This document shows positions 7,846 to 16,548 of a stretch of 28,036 nucleotides of DNA, piece after piece; the stretch's first letter is position 1, and each line of letters opens with the position of its first letter. The stretch comes from Clostridiales bacterium UBA6363 (GTDB taxonomy: Bacteria; Bacillota; Clostridia; UBA1381). The stretch lies in contig DJRJ01000051.1 of the NCBI GenBank assembly GCA_002438865.1, positions 1 to 28,036 of the forward strand. Direction: 5' to 3'. The notes beneath the pieces are model-generated. The model was not told the DNA's origin, made no database searches, and saw only the letters and a list, made by a program, of their open reading frames with translations. Made by a program: the position numbers and the translations under genes.

Positions 7846-9138
7846 CTACATTATCTCGCCCATGTTTAGCCTGATCTCTCCGCCTACTATTACGTATTCC
7901 GGCTTGCCGAAAAGGGTGTAACCGTTGTAGGGGGAGTTTTTGCTTTTTGAGTTGAATTTATTTATATCTACGGTCCATTCACGATTTGGGTTGAAGACGG
8001 TGATGTCCGCTGCCTTGCCGACAGACAGACTGCCTTTGCTTATTCCGAGTATGCGTGACGGATTGACGGACATTTTCTCGATAAGCTGTTTCATGGTCAG
8101 CACGCCCGTCTTTACGAGATATTTTATACCGAGTCCGAGCGAAGTTTCAAAGCCTACAATTCCGTTTTTGGCTGCGGCAAATTCGCAGTTTTTCTCGTCC
8201 ACATGGTGGGGAGCGTGGTCGGTTACGATACAGTCTATCGTTCCGTCACGGAGTCCCTCTTTTATCGCCTCCACGTCCTCCGCAGTGCGCAGAGGGGGGT
8301 TCATTTTTGCGTTTGTGTTGTATCCCTCGCAGGCGTCCTCCGTAAGTGTGAAATAATGCGGACAGGTTTCACAGGTGACTTTTACGCCGCGCTTTTTTGC
8401 CTCACGCACAAGCTGTACGCTTCCTTTTGTGCTTACGTGCGCAATATGCACACGCTTGTTTTCTGCCTCCGCAATTATTATATCTCTTGCCGCCATTACC
8501 TCTTCGGCGGCTCTCGTTATGCCTTTTAATCCCATAATGCCTGCAACTGCGCCCTCGTTCATACAGCCGTCGCCCGAAAGGCTTGTATCCTCGCAGTGCG
8601 ATATTACGGGCATATCGAACATATCGGCATATATGAGCGCACGGCGCATAAGTCCGCTGTCCGACACGGGGCGTCCGTCATCGGAAACGGCAACCGCTCC
8701 GGCAAACTTCATTGCGCCTATTTCGGCAAGCTCCGTACCATTTAAACCTTTTGAAACAGCGCCTATCGGGAACACGTTCACATATCCCGATTCTTTTGCT
8801 TTGTTGATTACATATGATATAACCGCCTCATTGTCGATAACAGGCTCGGTATTGGGCATACAGGCGACCGAGGTAATTCCCCCTGCGAGTGCGGCTTTTG
8901 TGCCTGTTTCTATATCCTCTTTATACTCCTGACCGGGGTCACGCAAATGGCAGTGCATATCGACCAGTCCCGGAACGACATACATTCCCTCCGCATCAAT
9001 AACCTCCATTGCAACGCCCTCAAGATCGGGATCGTTTCCGACCTCCGAGATTACTCCGTCCTCGACAAGAATATTTGTTACTTCATCTATATTGTTTACC
9101 GGGTCAAGCACGTGACCGCCCTTAATAAAAATTTTCAT
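7846..9138 (-). CDS. pyrC: Dihydroorotase PyrC (class I)
   Basis: PyrC closes N-carbamoyl-aspartate to dihydroorotate in the cytoplasm. The 430 aa length and motifs fit the class I amidohydrolase dihydroorotases that accompany PyrB in Bacillota. The metal-binding signature [11 protein letters not shown] gives H62 and H64. Further conserved positions are VSDDGRP (D154), ISHCED (H181), [10 protein letters not shown] (H234) and the catalytic aspartate D307 in [10 protein letters not shown]. The ATG lies 13 nt after the pyrB stop and a GGGGGTTGG-like ribosome binding site precedes it. It is the second gene of the operon; the repeat tract begins within a few bases of its stop codon. Confidence 0.96.
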   Translation of the reverse strand: MKIFIKGGHVLDPVNNIDEVTNILVEDGVISEVGNDPDLEGVAMEVIDAEGMYVVPGLVDMHCHLRDPGQEYKEDIETGTKAALAGGITSVACMPNTEPVIDNEAVISYVINKAKESGYVNVFPIGAVSKGLNGTELAEIGAMKFAGAVAVSDDGRPVSDSGLMRRALIYADMFDMPVISHCEDTSLSGDGCMNEGAVAGIMGLKGITRAAEEVMAARDIIIAEAENKRVHIAHVSTKGSVQLVREAKKRGVKVTCETCPHYFTLTEDACEGYNTNAKMNPPLRTAEDVEAIKEGLRDGTIDCIVTDHAPHHVDEKNCEFAAAKNGIVGFETSLGLGIKYLVKTGVLTMKQLIEKMSVNPSRILGISKGSLSVGKAADITVFNPNREWTVDINKFNSKSKNSPYNGYTLFGKPEYVIVGGEIRLNMGEIM

Positions 9139-9151
9139 AATGCCAACCCCC

Positions 9152-10072
9152 TTACAGTCTGAGTTCGTTCTTGCTTAAAAGGTACATAACCGCCATTCTG
9201 ACGGCTACACCGTTTGTTACCTGTTCGTTTATTACGCTGTGTTCGCCGTCCGCAACCGAGGAATTTATCTCCACTCCCCTGTTTATCGGTCCGGGGTGCA
9301 TAACAATTACGTCCGGCTTTGCGAACTTAAGGCGCATATCGTCTATGCCGAAAAATCTGTTGTATTCGTTTATTGTCGGGAAAAGACCGTTTTTCTGACG
9401 TTCCAGCTGAATACGCAAAGCCATTATAACGTCGGCGTCAACTATGGCTTCATGCACCGTGTTAAACACCTTTACGCCCATGCGTTCCAGTCCCTGCGGC
9501 ATAAGCGTTGCGGGACCGCCCACGGAAACCTCCGCTCCGAATTTTGCAAGTCCGTATATATTCGAACGCACCACTCTCGAATGGTACACATCGCCTATCA
9601 CGGCAACTTTAAGTCCCTTAAATCCGCCCTTTTTCTCCTTTATTGTAAGCATATCCAGAAGTGCCTGCGTGGGGTGTTCATTCATACCGTCGCCGGCGTT
9701 TATGACAGACGCATTCACAAGCGGCGCTATAAGATGCGGCGCTCCGCTCATCGAATGGCGTATTACAAGAATGTCCGCCGCCATTGCGTCAATTGTTTTT
9801 GCCGTGTCTATAAGCGACTCGCCTTTCTGCACCGAAGAACCGCTCGCAGTTATATTGGCGGCGTTTGCACTCATATATTTTGCCGCAAGCTCAAAGGACA
9901 GCCTTGTTCTTGTGGAGTTTTCATAAAACAGATTGACCGCTGTTTTGCCTGCAAGATGTGTTGTCTTTTTGTTCGGCGACAATATGACCTTTTTCATTTC
10001 GTCCGCCGTGTCAAGTATGTGAGTGATTTCCTCTGCCGTCAAATCCTTAAGTCCGAGAAGATCCTGTTTCAT
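9152..10072 (-). CDS. pyrB: Aspartate carbamoyltransferase catalytic chain PyrB
   Basis: PyrB condenses carbamoyl phosphate with aspartate to carbamoyl-aspartate, the committed step of the pathway. The 306 aa length is typical. The carbamoyl-phosphate loop [13 protein letters not shown] has S53, T54, R55 and R57. Other conserved segments are [29 protein letters not shown] and [13 protein letters not shown], all usual for the family. The ATG has AAAGAGGTG upstream. No pyrI regulatory subunit is adjacent, so this is probably an unregulated catalytic trimer. It is the first gene of pyrB-C-F-K-D. The untranslated leader is only about 40 nt. Confidence 0.97.
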   Translation of the reverse strand: MKQDLLGLKDLTAEEITHILDTADEMKKVILSPNKKTTHLAGKTAVNLFYENSTRTRLSFELAAKYMSANAANITASGSSVQKGESLIDTAKTIDAMAADILVIRHSMSGAPHLIAPLVNASVINAGDGMNEHPTQALLDMLTIKEKKGGFKGLKVAVIGDVYHSRVVRSNIYGLAKFGAEVSVGGPATLMPQGLERMGVKVFNTVHEAIVDADVIMALRIQLERQKNGLFPTINEYNRFFGIDDMRLKFAKPDVIVMHPGPINRGVEINSSVADGEHSVINEQVTNGVAVRMAVMYLLSKNELRL

Positions 10073-10117
10073 AGCCGCACCTCTTTCTTTGTTTTAAGCC
10101 CTAATTATACATTCTAC

Positions 10118-10146
10118 ATTATATAACAAATCGATTATATTGTCTA
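10118..10146 (-). promoter_or_regulatory. Sigma-A promoter of the pyr operon
   Basis: On the minus strand, -35 TAGACA (10146-10141) is followed by a 17 nt spacer and -10 TATAAT (10123-10118). These match consensus at 5 of 6 and 6 of 6 positions. The expected transcript start is near 10111, about 40 nt before pyrB. That leaves no room for the long PyrR-type attenuator leader. Confidence 0.8.
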
Positions 10147-10226
10147 TATCTTAGTCGCATTTTGGTTGATTTTGCTATGCTTATTTAATATTTTTGCAAC
10201 ATTTTCAACATTTTTTTAAAATACTC

Positions 10227-10255
10227 TTGCGAAACTTGTTAATTTCTGATAAAAT
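10227..10255 (+). promoter_or_regulatory. Promoter of the response regulator-kinase pair
   Basis: The -35 TTGCGA (10227-10232), a 17 nt spacer and -10 TAAAAT (10250-10255) give a good match with a typical distance. The resulting leader is about 60 nt before the TTG start at 10324. It lies back to back with the pyr promoter in the 251-base divergent gap. Confidence 0.65.
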
Positions 10256-10323
10256 ATATGTAATAGTGATGAAAATTATGTAAAGTAAGAACGCATACTC
10301 GTTTCGGAAAGGAAGTTATAACA

Positions 10324-11022
10324 TTGGAAAGAACTATTCTCATTATTGAGGACGAGCAGAACATAAATGATATTCTGACCTTCACTTTCAACAAGGAAGG
10401 CTATAAAACACTGTCGGCACTGGACGGCGTAAAGGGACTTGAAATGGCACTGGAGCAAAACCCCGACTTGATACTTCTCGACGTAATGCTGCCGGGGCTG
10501 GACGGATTTGAAGTCTGCAAAAAGGTACGTGAACATTCAAACGTACCGATTATAATGCTGACCGCACGTGAGGACGAGGTTGACAAGGTACTCGGACTCG
10601 AACTCGGCGCAGACGATTATATCACAAAGCCGTATTCGGTGCGTGAGCTTACGGCACGTGTAAAGGCAAATCTCAGACGGAGCGCACTCGACGTTATTCC
10701 GCCGGCGGCCGCCGAAAACCCGAACACAATTACTTCGGGCGATCTTACAATAAACATCGAGCGCTACGAGGTAACGAAATCGGGAGTCGTGATAGATATT
10801 ACACTCCGTGAATTTGAGCTTTTGAAATTCCTCGCAATGCAGCCTGAAAAGATATTCTCACGTGAAAAGCTTTTGGAAAACGTATGGGGATACGAGTATT
10901 ACGGAGACGTGAGAACGGTCGACGTTACGGTACGGCGTCTGCGTGAGAAAATCGAAGATGATCCGAGTATGCCGAAATACATAATAACCAAACGCGGAGT
11001 AGGTTATTATTTCAACAAATAA
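10324..11022 (+). CDS. OmpR/PhoB-family response regulator (WalR/PhoP-like)
   Basis: This is a DNA-binding response regulator of a two-component system, 232 aa. The receiver domain covers about residues 4-118. Its acidic pocket is E9, D10 and E11, the phospho-acceptor is D53 in LILLDVMLPG, and the switch residues are T80 and K102 (ITKPYS). The C-terminal winged helix, about 130-230, contains LREFELLKFL and the recognition segment VRTVDVTVRRLREKIE. The start is TTG, preceded by AAAGGAAG with about 9 nt spacing. The histidine kinase gene follows after 131 nt on the same strand and is the obvious partner. Sequence style is closest to WalR/PhoP of Bacillota. No YycH/YycI/YycJ genes follow, so I give no symbol. 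Confidence 0.93.
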   Translation: MERTILIIEDEQNINDILTFTFNKEGYKTLSALDGVKGLEMALEQNPDLILLDVMLPGLDGFEVCKKVREHSNVPIIMLTAREDEVDKVLGLELGADDYITKPYSVRELTARVKANLRRSALDVIPPAAAENPNTITSGDLTINIERYEVTKSGVVIDITLREFELLKFLAMQPEKIFSREKLLENVWGYEYYGDVRTVDVTVRRLREKIEDDPSMPKYIITKRGVGYYFNK

Positions 11023-11061
11023 TTAAAAGACGCTGTGCTTTGCCGCAGCTTCTCAGACTGT

Positions 11062-11085
11062 AGACAAACCGTTTGAGGTTTGTCT
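11062..11085 (+). terminator. Hairpin between response regulator and kinase genes
   Basis: A perfect 9-bp stem, AGACAAACC (11062-11070) and GGTTTGTCT (11077-11085), has a 6-base loop and is followed by GCTTTGTTATT. The trailing T-run is weak. It may be a partial terminator or an RNA stability element that lowers kinase expression relative to the regulator. Confidence 0.45.
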
Positions 11086-11153
11086 GCTTTGTTATTGGGA
11101 GTTTGAGGTGCTAACCTCACATTTCTCTTTTTACGATAAGGAGTTTTTTACAT

Positions 11154-12974
11154 ATGTTCAAAAGTTTACGATGGAAAATAACGCTGTTGTTTATAGTAAC
11201 GATGATAATTGCGGAATTTATAACAGGTTCGGTTGCCATTATCTTTACTGCAAAATATTTCAACAGCGATTTTGCCGATACAATCAACGCCGTGCTTGAC
11301 GACGGACTCCGAACGGAGCTTGACAATGCGGCGAACGCCATAACGATACCCACTCCCCCGACCGAGGGAAACCCTATCGTTATGCAGGAAACCTCGGATA
11401 TAAATTTACAGGGAATACGTGACAGTATGAGCGCATATCTCGGTAAGCTTGCAATGAGCGCCACACGCACGTACGCAATTCTTGACGGAAAGACGGCGGA
11501 TTTGCTGTATTCCTCCGTGAATGCAAATTCAATCGAAATAACGCCCACCGTATCTCTTGCGCTTGACGGCAAGGAAAGCTGTTCAAACGGGATTACGGCG
11601 GAATATATGGATTACGGACTTCCGCTCGGCACAGCGGGAAACGTAAAATACATTCTTTATATTCACGATACGAAAGCGGTGGCAAAAAACGTACTCAAAA
11701 CAATCATGCTCGTATGGATATTTGTTATGATAGGCTCGGCGGTTCTGGCACTGCTTGTGGGACTTTTTATGTCAAAAACCATCACAAACCCGATACGTCA
11801 GCTTACCGACAAGGCAAAGCGCCTTGCGGACGGTGATTTGAATGCGCTTGATCCCTCAAAGGCAAACGATGAGCTTGGCGCACTCACGAACTCGCTTTTG
11901 TATCTTGCACATTCGAGAAAAGAGTCGAACGAAAAGGCAAAGGGCGAGCAGATAAAGGTAGAAACGATACTGCAAAATATGAACGACGGTATTCTCGCCT
12001 TTAACATGCAGGGAAAGCTTATACATATAAATCCCGAGGCGCAGAAGCTTCTGCACAGAAAATACCTTGACGACATCAGCTTTGACAGATTTTTTAAAGA
12101 AATAAAAGCGGACATAACGCTCGGCGATCTGCTTTATATGAAGCCGGACGGCTCAATCGAGCGTGAGGTTAAAATAGGAAACACGTTCTTAAGAATGAAC
12201 TTTGCAACGTTCAATGCGGAAAAGAACAAGGTGGGCGGTATAATCGTAATAATTCACGATATAACGCATCAGGAAAAGCTTGAACAGTCACGCCGTGACT
12301 TTGTTGCGGACGTATCGCACGAGCTGAGAACTCCGCTTACCACAATAAAATCATACTCGGAAACGCTCTCCGATATGCCCGATGCTGACCGTGAACTGCG
12401 TGTGCGGTTTTTGGACGTAATAGCGTCCGAGTCGGACAGAATGGCAAGAATATTGAGCGACCTCTTAACGCTGTCGGAGCTTGACGATAATCAGACCTTT
12501 TACAAGGTCCCCGAGGCGATAGACATACGCAAAATGATAGAGGGTATTGTGGAGCGTATGGGAATGACGGCGCAGAAGAAAAATCAGACAATCGTTTATC
12601 ACCCGATAAATGATGTGCCGATAATCTCCGGTGACCGTGACGGACTGGAAAGAGTTATAATAAACATAATCTCAAACGCAATAAAATACACGCCGTCGGG
12701 CGGACATATCGAGGTGTATTCGTCAAAGGTTTACACCGATATAAGCATAAAAGTTTCCGATAACGGCATCGGTATCCCGAAGGATAAACTGCCGAATATT
12801 TTCGACCGTTTTTACCGTGTAGACAAAGCACGCTCACGTGACACGGGCGGTACGGGACTCGGTCTTGCGATTGCAAAGCAGACTCTCGAATCCTGCTTTA
12901 ACGGAAAAATCAAAATAAGCAGTGAGCTTAACAAAGGCACGGAGGTTACGATAACAATCCCCGTTTCGGAATAA
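11154..12974 (+). CDS. HAMP-PAS sensor histidine kinase (WalK-like)
   Basis: This is a membrane sensor kinase of 606 aa, the presumed partner of the preceding regulator. The first transmembrane helix spans about 8-30, an extracytoplasmic domain of about 150 residues follows, and the second helix is at about 182-207. Next come a HAMP linker (TNPIRQLTDKAKRLADGDL), a PAS domain with NMNDGILAFNMQGKLIHIN, and a HisKA domain with phospho-acceptor H389 in DVSHELRTPL. The ATP-binding domain has N-box ISNAIKYTPSGG, G1 DNGIGIP, F-box FDRFYR and G2 GGTGLGLAIAK. The ATG has AAGGAG about 9 nt upstream. The domain order is that of WalK/PhoR-type kinases. The signal sensed is unknown. Confidence 0.93.
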   Translation: MFKSLRWKITLLFIVTMIIAEFITGSVAIIFTAKYFNSDFADTINAVLDDGLRTELDNAANAITIPTPPTEGNPIVMQETSDINLQGIRDSMSAYLGKLAMSATRTYAILDGKTADLLYSSVNANSIEITPTVSLALDGKESCSNGITAEYMDYGLPLGTAGNVKYILYIHDTKAVAKNVLKTIMLVWIFVMIGSAVLALLVGLFMSKTITNPIRQLTDKAKRLADGDLNALDPSKANDELGALTNSLLYLAHSRKESNEKAKGEQIKVETILQNMNDGILAFNMQGKLIHINPEAQKLLHRKYLDDISFDRFFKEIKADITLGDLLYMKPDGSIEREVKIGNTFLRMNFATFNAEKNKVGGIIVIIHDITHQEKLEQSRRDFVADVSHELRTPLTTIKSYSETLSDMPDADRELRVRFLDVIASESDRMARILSDLLTLSELDDNQTFYKVPEAIDIRKMIEGIVERMGMTAQKKNQTIVYHPINDVPIISGDRDGLERVIINIISNAIKYTPSGGHIEVYSSKVYTDISIKVSDNGIGIPKDKLPNIFDRFYRVDKARSRDTGGTGLGLAIAKQTLESCFNGKIKISSELNKGTEVTITIPVSE

Positions 12975-12976
12975 AA

Positions 12977-12990
12977 AGCGCACGGGCGCT
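12977..12990 (-). terminator. Short terminator hairpin downstream of the TauE-like gene
   Basis: Read on the minus strand, the stem AGCGC-CCGT-GCGCT is followed directly by a T-run (TTTTTATT). The stem is only 5 bp, so it is weak. On the plus strand no T-run follows, so it serves the minus-strand gene best. Confidence 0.4.
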
Positions 12991-12999
12991 GTGTATGGG

Positions 13000-13776
13000 T
13001 TATTTTATGAAAGAAAATCCCATAACCGCAGCGCCCAGAATTACCAGAATAATGCCCGTTGCACGGTTTAATGTTTTTGCACTTGCTTTGTTTGCGATTT
13101 TTGCCGCAACTCTTGCGAAGATAAACGTAAACACAATACAAAGAACAAACGGCAGTATTTCGGGCGCACCGCCGATTGCAAAATGCGCCGCAGACCCCGT
13201 AAGTGCCGTAAACGTCATAATAAACACGCTTGTGCCGACTGCCGTTTTAAGCTCATATCCCATTACGCTCGTGAGCAGTAAAAGCATCATCATTCCGCCG
13301 CCCGCTCCGATAAATCCGCATATAAATCCGACCACAGTTCCGCATATTGCGGATTTTATTATTTTTGTTTTTTGCGATATTGCCGCCATATCCTCTTTTG
13401 TTGTCATAACTGGGCGGACGATAAATTTAATTCCGAGCAAAAGCGTCATAAACACCGAAAAATTCCCCATTGCAACTGACGGAACAAGGCTCGATACATA
13501 ACTTCCGACAACCGTAAATACAAGGACGGCAATCATCATAACGATGCCGTTTTTTATATCGAGATTTTTATTTTTGCCGTAGGTGTATGCGGAAACCGCA
13601 CTTGCAAGCACATCGGACGCAAGAGCTATTCCGACCGCCATATACGGTTCTGTCCCGAGAAAAGTTACAAGCATAGGCGTTATAACCGCCGCCGCACTCA
13701 TTCCGGCAAAACCCGTGCCGAGTCCCGCTCCCATTCCCGCAAACAGACATACCAGTGTTGTTATAATATATTCCAT
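13000..13776 (-). CDS. TauE/SafE-family membrane transporter
   Basis: This is a probable exporter of small sulfur-containing or organic anions, an integral membrane protein of 258 aa with about eight hydrophobic segments. The family's internal duplication is visible: GAGLGTGFAGMSAAAVITPML near the N-terminus and GFIGAGGGMMMLLLL plus GYELKTAVGTS in the second half. An in-frame TTG lies two codons upstream, but the ATG at 13776-13774 is preferred because AAGGAAG sits 7 nt before it. The MarR gene stop is 2 nt upstream, so the two are co-transcribed and probably coupled. The MarR neighbour suggests ligand-controlled export. The substrate is not identifiable. Confidence 0.88.
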   Translation of the reverse strand: MEYIITTLVCLFAGMGAGLGTGFAGMSAAAVITPMLVTFLGTEPYMAVGIALASDVLASAVSAYTYGKNKNLDIKNGIVMMIAVLVFTVVGSYVSSLVPSVAMGNFSVFMTLLLGIKFIVRPVMTTKEDMAAISQKTKIIKSAICGTVVGFICGFIGAGGGMMMLLLLTSVMGYELKTAVGTSVFIMTFTALTGSAAHFAIGGAPEILPFVLCIVFTFIFARVAAKIANKASAKTLNRATGIILVILGAAVMGFSFIK

Positions 13777-13778
13777 TT

Positions 13779-14213
13779 TCAATCTTCCTTTTTCGCTTTA
13801 ATATTTTCGGCAATTTTTGAATGAAGCCGTGAAAACTCCGCCCTTTCGCTTTCCGTAAAATCGGAAAAGAGCAGTTTTGAAAATTCGCCCTGAACTTTTT
13901 TGCCGTATGCAATAATCGGGTCGGCATTCTCCTTTAATTTCAGATGTATGCTTTTCCTGTTTCCCTCGCTGTAAACGCCCTCGAGAAGTCCCTTTTGGCA
14001 AAGAGAATTTACCGCAAGCGACACCTGCGACTTTGGCATTTTTTTCATTTTTGATATATGCGCCGCAGTATCAAAACAGAGATTATTTGCAAGAAACATA
14101 ATAATATCCGTTTCCGCCGCCGAGAGAGAAAATTTCAGCATAATCCGTTTCCGAAAAACGGCATATTCGTTTTCGATGGACAAAATGTAATCCCAAAATT
14201 CACTTATCGTCAT
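13779..14213 (-). CDS. MarR-family transcriptional regulator
   Basis: This is a winged-helix repressor-type protein of 144 aa. The DNA-binding part covers about residues 30-100: LSAAETDIIMFLANN, then the recognition region HISKMKKMPKSQVSLAVNSL and the wing KGLLEGVYSEGNRKSIHLKL. Helices at both ends would form the dimer interface, as in other MarR proteins. The ATG has AGAAAGGT upstream. It is the first gene of a two-gene operon with the TauE-like exporter and has its own consensus promoter overlaid with a small palindrome. Autorepression relieved by a small molecule is the likely mode; that is inference from family and layout. Confidence 0.9.
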   Translation of the reverse strand: MTISEFWDYILSIENEYAVFRKRIMLKFSLSAAETDIIMFLANNLCFDTAAHISKMKKMPKSQVSLAVNSLCQKGLLEGVYSEGNRKSIHLKLKENADPIIAYGKKVQGEFSKLLFSDFTESERAEFSRLHSKIAENIKAKKED

Positions 14214-14231
14214 AGGTTTACCTTTCTTTTA

Positions 14232-14280
14232 GTTCTAAAATGAACAATTTCATTATAGTCCGATTATGTTCCGATGTCAA
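14232..14280 (-). promoter_or_regulatory. Consensus promoter and palindromic operator of the marR-tauE pair
   Basis: On the minus strand, -35 TTGACA (14280-14275), a 17 nt spacer and -10 TATAAT (14257-14252) match consensus fully. Just downstream is the palindrome GTTCTAAAATGAAC (14232-14245; arms GTTC/GAAC), over the expected transcript start, where a MarR repressor would block initiation. Confidence 0.8.
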
Positions 14281-14300
14281 GTATTTTTTGTATAAAATAT

Positions 14301-14327
14301 AAAAGCCGTGCTGTCTGCACGGCTTTT
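14301..14327. terminator. Bidirectional intrinsic terminator
   Basis: An 11-bp stem, AAAAGCCGTGC (14301-14311) and GCACGGCTTTT (14317-14327), has the loop TGTCT. A T-run follows on each strand. On the minus strand it ends the Gfo/Idh/MocA gene and insulates the MarR promoter just beyond. Confidence 0.9.
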
Positions 14328-14350
14328 TATCTCTTAGTAGCATACTGTTT

Positions 14351-15568
14351 TTATATATCAAATCTTTCACGTGTTTTCCATTTTCCGTTCGTGAAATCGG
14401 GGATTTCGACGGGAACGTTTCCTCCGGCAATCGACTGCTTCGACAATGCGCTTATGCACATCCATGCTGCGGCGTCATACACATCTATGGGCATGGGTTT
14501 GTTATTGCGCAGACGGTCAAAATAATCGACAAATTCAAAATAGTCCATACCGCCGTGTCCCATTTCCTCCATTTCCTTTGTAAGCCCTTTCCAGTTTTCG
14601 GGCATATATTTTGCCTCATAGCGCATGGCGTTGTCAATCACCTTTCGGTAATGCATAACCGTTTCAAACTCCTCATCATCGCCGTCGATAAATACCGAGT
14701 TGGTGTTTTCCTCGTACATTCCCTTTGTACCTCTTACGGTAAATTCACGGCTGTACGAACGAGGGAGCGTTGTATCGAGCGTGAGCGAAATTGTTTCGCC
14801 GTTTTCACAGGTGATAAGCGTGTTCACAATATCCCCCTGTGCAAAATCCGCTCCGATAAGCGCCTTGTTCTCAAACGTATCCTTTCGGTCGTTTATGTAC
14901 TGCTTAATTCCCGCCGATTTTGACGACATCGAAACAAGCCTTACAAGCCTGTTTCCTCTGTTTATATCAAGTATCTTCGCTATCGGACCGAGATCGTGCG
15001 TGGGGTAATTTTCGCAGTTTTCGTTAAGATAGTGGTTAAGTCTGTAATGACGTTTTTCCTTGCCGTGCGATACCTCCTCACGCAAATCGTGAGCATATGC
15101 GCCGTGACAGTGTACAATCTCGCCGAAAAGTCCGTCACGCACCATATTGCGCACCATAAGCTCCGTTTTGTTGTAACAGCAGTTTTCAAGCAGCATAAAC
15201 GGAACGCCGTTCTTTTCGTATGCGTTTACCAGTTCATAGCACTCCTCAACGCTCTGTGCGCCGCCTACCTCCATTGCAACCGCTTTCTTGCTGTTCATAA
15301 CGTCTATTGCTATCGGGATATGCGTTTCCCAGCTTGTGAACACCATTACGGCTTCAACCTCGTCCATTTTGAGTATTTCTTTATAATCCGTTGTCTTGAA
15401 TGCGTCCGTACCCGTTTTTTCTTTGATTATCTTAACGCCCTCGTCGCATCTGTCCTCGTACAGATCGCACACCGCTACGGGCAGTACGCCCTCAACGTTA
15501 AGAATGGTTTCGAGATTTCCCTTTCCACGTCCGCCGAGACCGACAACTCCTATTTTTAATTCACGCAT
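14351..15568 (-). CDS. Gfo/Idh/MocA-family NAD-dependent protein, GH109-like
   Basis: This is a nucleotide-binding sugar oxidoreductase-type protein of 405 aa. The N-terminal Rossmann fold has GLGGRG (10-15). The second domain contains NYPTHDLGPIAKILDINRG, SMSSKSAG and, near the C-terminus, GHGGMDYFEF and DVYDAAAWMCIS. From memory these are close to the signature segments of glycoside hydrolase family 109 (NAD-dependent alpha-N-acetylgalactosaminidase type). It may therefore be a glycosidase using a transient oxidation mechanism, or a related dehydrogenase. The ATG has AAAGGAGAG 8 nt upstream. It is divergent from the AraC-type gene and probably controlled by it. There is no signal peptide, so it acts in the cytoplasm. 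Confidence 0.85.
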   Translation of the reverse strand: MRELKIGVVGLGGRGKGNLETILNVEGVLPVAVCDLYEDRCDEGVKIIKEKTGTDAFKTTDYKEILKMDEVEAVMVFTSWETHIPIAIDVMNSKKAVAMEVGGAQSVEECYELVNAYEKNGVPFMLLENCCYNKTELMVRNMVRDGLFGEIVHCHGAYAHDLREEVSHGKEKRHYRLNHYLNENCENYPTHDLGPIAKILDINRGNRLVRLVSMSSKSAGIKQYINDRKDTFENKALIGADFAQGDIVNTLITCENGETISLTLDTTLPRSYSREFTVRGTKGMYEENTNSVFIDGDDEEFETVMHYRKVIDNAMRYEAKYMPENWKGLTKEMEEMGHGGMDYFEFVDYFDRLRNNKPMPIDVYDAAAWMCISALSKQSIAGGNVPVEIPDFTNGKWKTRERFDI

Positions 15569-15611
15569 TTTTTACACTCTCCTTTTGTGAGTTTTATTGA
15601 TTTTATATTAT

Positions 15612-15629
15612 CACCGTTCGGGAGCGGTG
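15612..15629. promoter_or_regulatory. Imperfect 18-bp palindrome in the Gfo/AraC divergent gap
   Basis: CACCGTTCGGGAGCGGTG is near-symmetric (CACCG-N-TC, centre, GA-N-CGGTG). On the minus strand it lies just before an AT-rich TGATAATATAAAA stretch that could hold the -10 of the oxidoreductase gene. It is a candidate operator for that gene; an RNA hairpin is the alternative. Confidence 0.5.
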
Positions 15630-15675
15630 TATATAGATAAAATTATTATATAATTGTGTTTTTTTATCTTTTTAA

Positions 15676-15704
15676 TTGACACAAGCCTTTATATAATATA
15701 TACT
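15676..15704 (+). promoter_or_regulatory. Promoter of the AraC-type regulator
   Basis: The -35 TTGACA (15676-15681), a 17 nt spacer and -10 TATACT (15699-15704) are a strong match. The transcript would start near 15711, only about 10 nt before the chosen ATG, so the leader is very short. Confidence 0.65.
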
Positions 15705-15720
15705 GTAGTGGGTGATGAAT

Positions 15721-16548
15721 ATGGGAAATTTGCTGTCATCGTACAGTTTGGTGCAAGGCTACGGAAAGCCTGTGGAAAAGGATTTTTTTATACAGTTTCT
15801 CGGATACGATAATTTTTGTGCGATTGAATCGCTCAAAACTCCGCATACTCAGAACATATACACACTGCATTTTGTTCTGCGCGGGTCGGGGAAAATATTT
15901 ATAAACGGGAGCGAGCGGAAAATAAGCGCTCACGATATTTTTTTCGTGCCGCCCGATATGACATTTTGCTATTATCCCAATGATGATGACAAATGGGAAT
16001 ACATATGGTTTAATTTTATAGGCGAAAACTCACTCGCATATGCCGAAGCGGCAGGCTTTAAAAACGGTGTTTACGCAAAGCCGTGCGCAGGCGCAGACGA
16101 GTTTCATTACAGGGTGATGAGCATATTACAGCTTATGGACAAAAAACAAAGCGTTGGATATTATGAGGTTATGTCATTGTTTTTCAAGCTTATTGCGCTC
16201 AACTCGGGCGAGAGCAGAAAAAGCGAGACGGATTTTGCCGACATCGCCGACGCATACGTGAAAGGACATTACTACGACCCTGAGCTTTCCGTGGAAAAGG
16301 TGTGCCGTGACGTGGGCGTAAGTCATTCGTATATGTGCCGTCTTTTTAAGGAAAAGACGGGCATAACAATGCGGCGGCATATTGTGAACACAAGAATAAC
16401 CGAAGCGGCAAAGCTTTTGGAAACAACCGATTTGAGCGTAAAGGAAACAGCTTTCGCTGTCGGCTTTAACGATTATCCGCATTTTGTGAAAACATTCAAG
16501 GAAAGAAAGGGCGTATCCCCCGGCGATTATAAAAAGGCACTGCGCTGA
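15721..16548 (+). CDS. AraC-family transcriptional regulator
   Basis: This is a two-domain regulator of 275 aa. The N-terminal cupin-like sensing domain (about 1-150) contains LHFVLRGSGKIFINGSERKI and the DIFFVPPDMTFCYYPNDDD turn usual in sugar-responsive AraC proteins. The C-terminal double helix-turn-helix (about 175-275) contains LSVEKVCRDVGVSHSYMCRL and VKETAFAVGFNDYPHFVKTF. In-frame GTG and ATG codons lie at 15712 and 15715. I prefer the ATG at 15721 because GTGGG sits 8 nt before it. It lies between the divergent GH109-like gene and the acylation locus downstream and could control either or both. A 9-bp inverted repeat begins immediately after its stop codon. Confidence 0.9.
   Translation: MGNLLSSYSLVQGYGKPVEKDFFIQFLGYDNFCAIESLKTPHTQNIYTLHFVLRGSGKIFINGSERKISAHDIFFVPPDMTFCYYPNDDDKWEYIWFNFIGENSLAYAEAAGFKNGVYAKPCAGADEFHYRVMSILQLMDKKQSVGYYEVMSLFFKLIALNSGESRKSETDFADIADAYVKGHYYDPELSVEKVCRDVGVSHSYMCRLFKEKTGITMRRHIVNTRITEAAKLLETTDLSVKETAFAVGFNDYPHFVKTFKERKGVSPGDYKKALR

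Noticed and set aside
9239..10126. 295-codon plus-strand open frame opposite pyrB
   Set aside because: Low-complexity basic and cysteine-rich translation opposite a well-conserved gene; a shadow frame.
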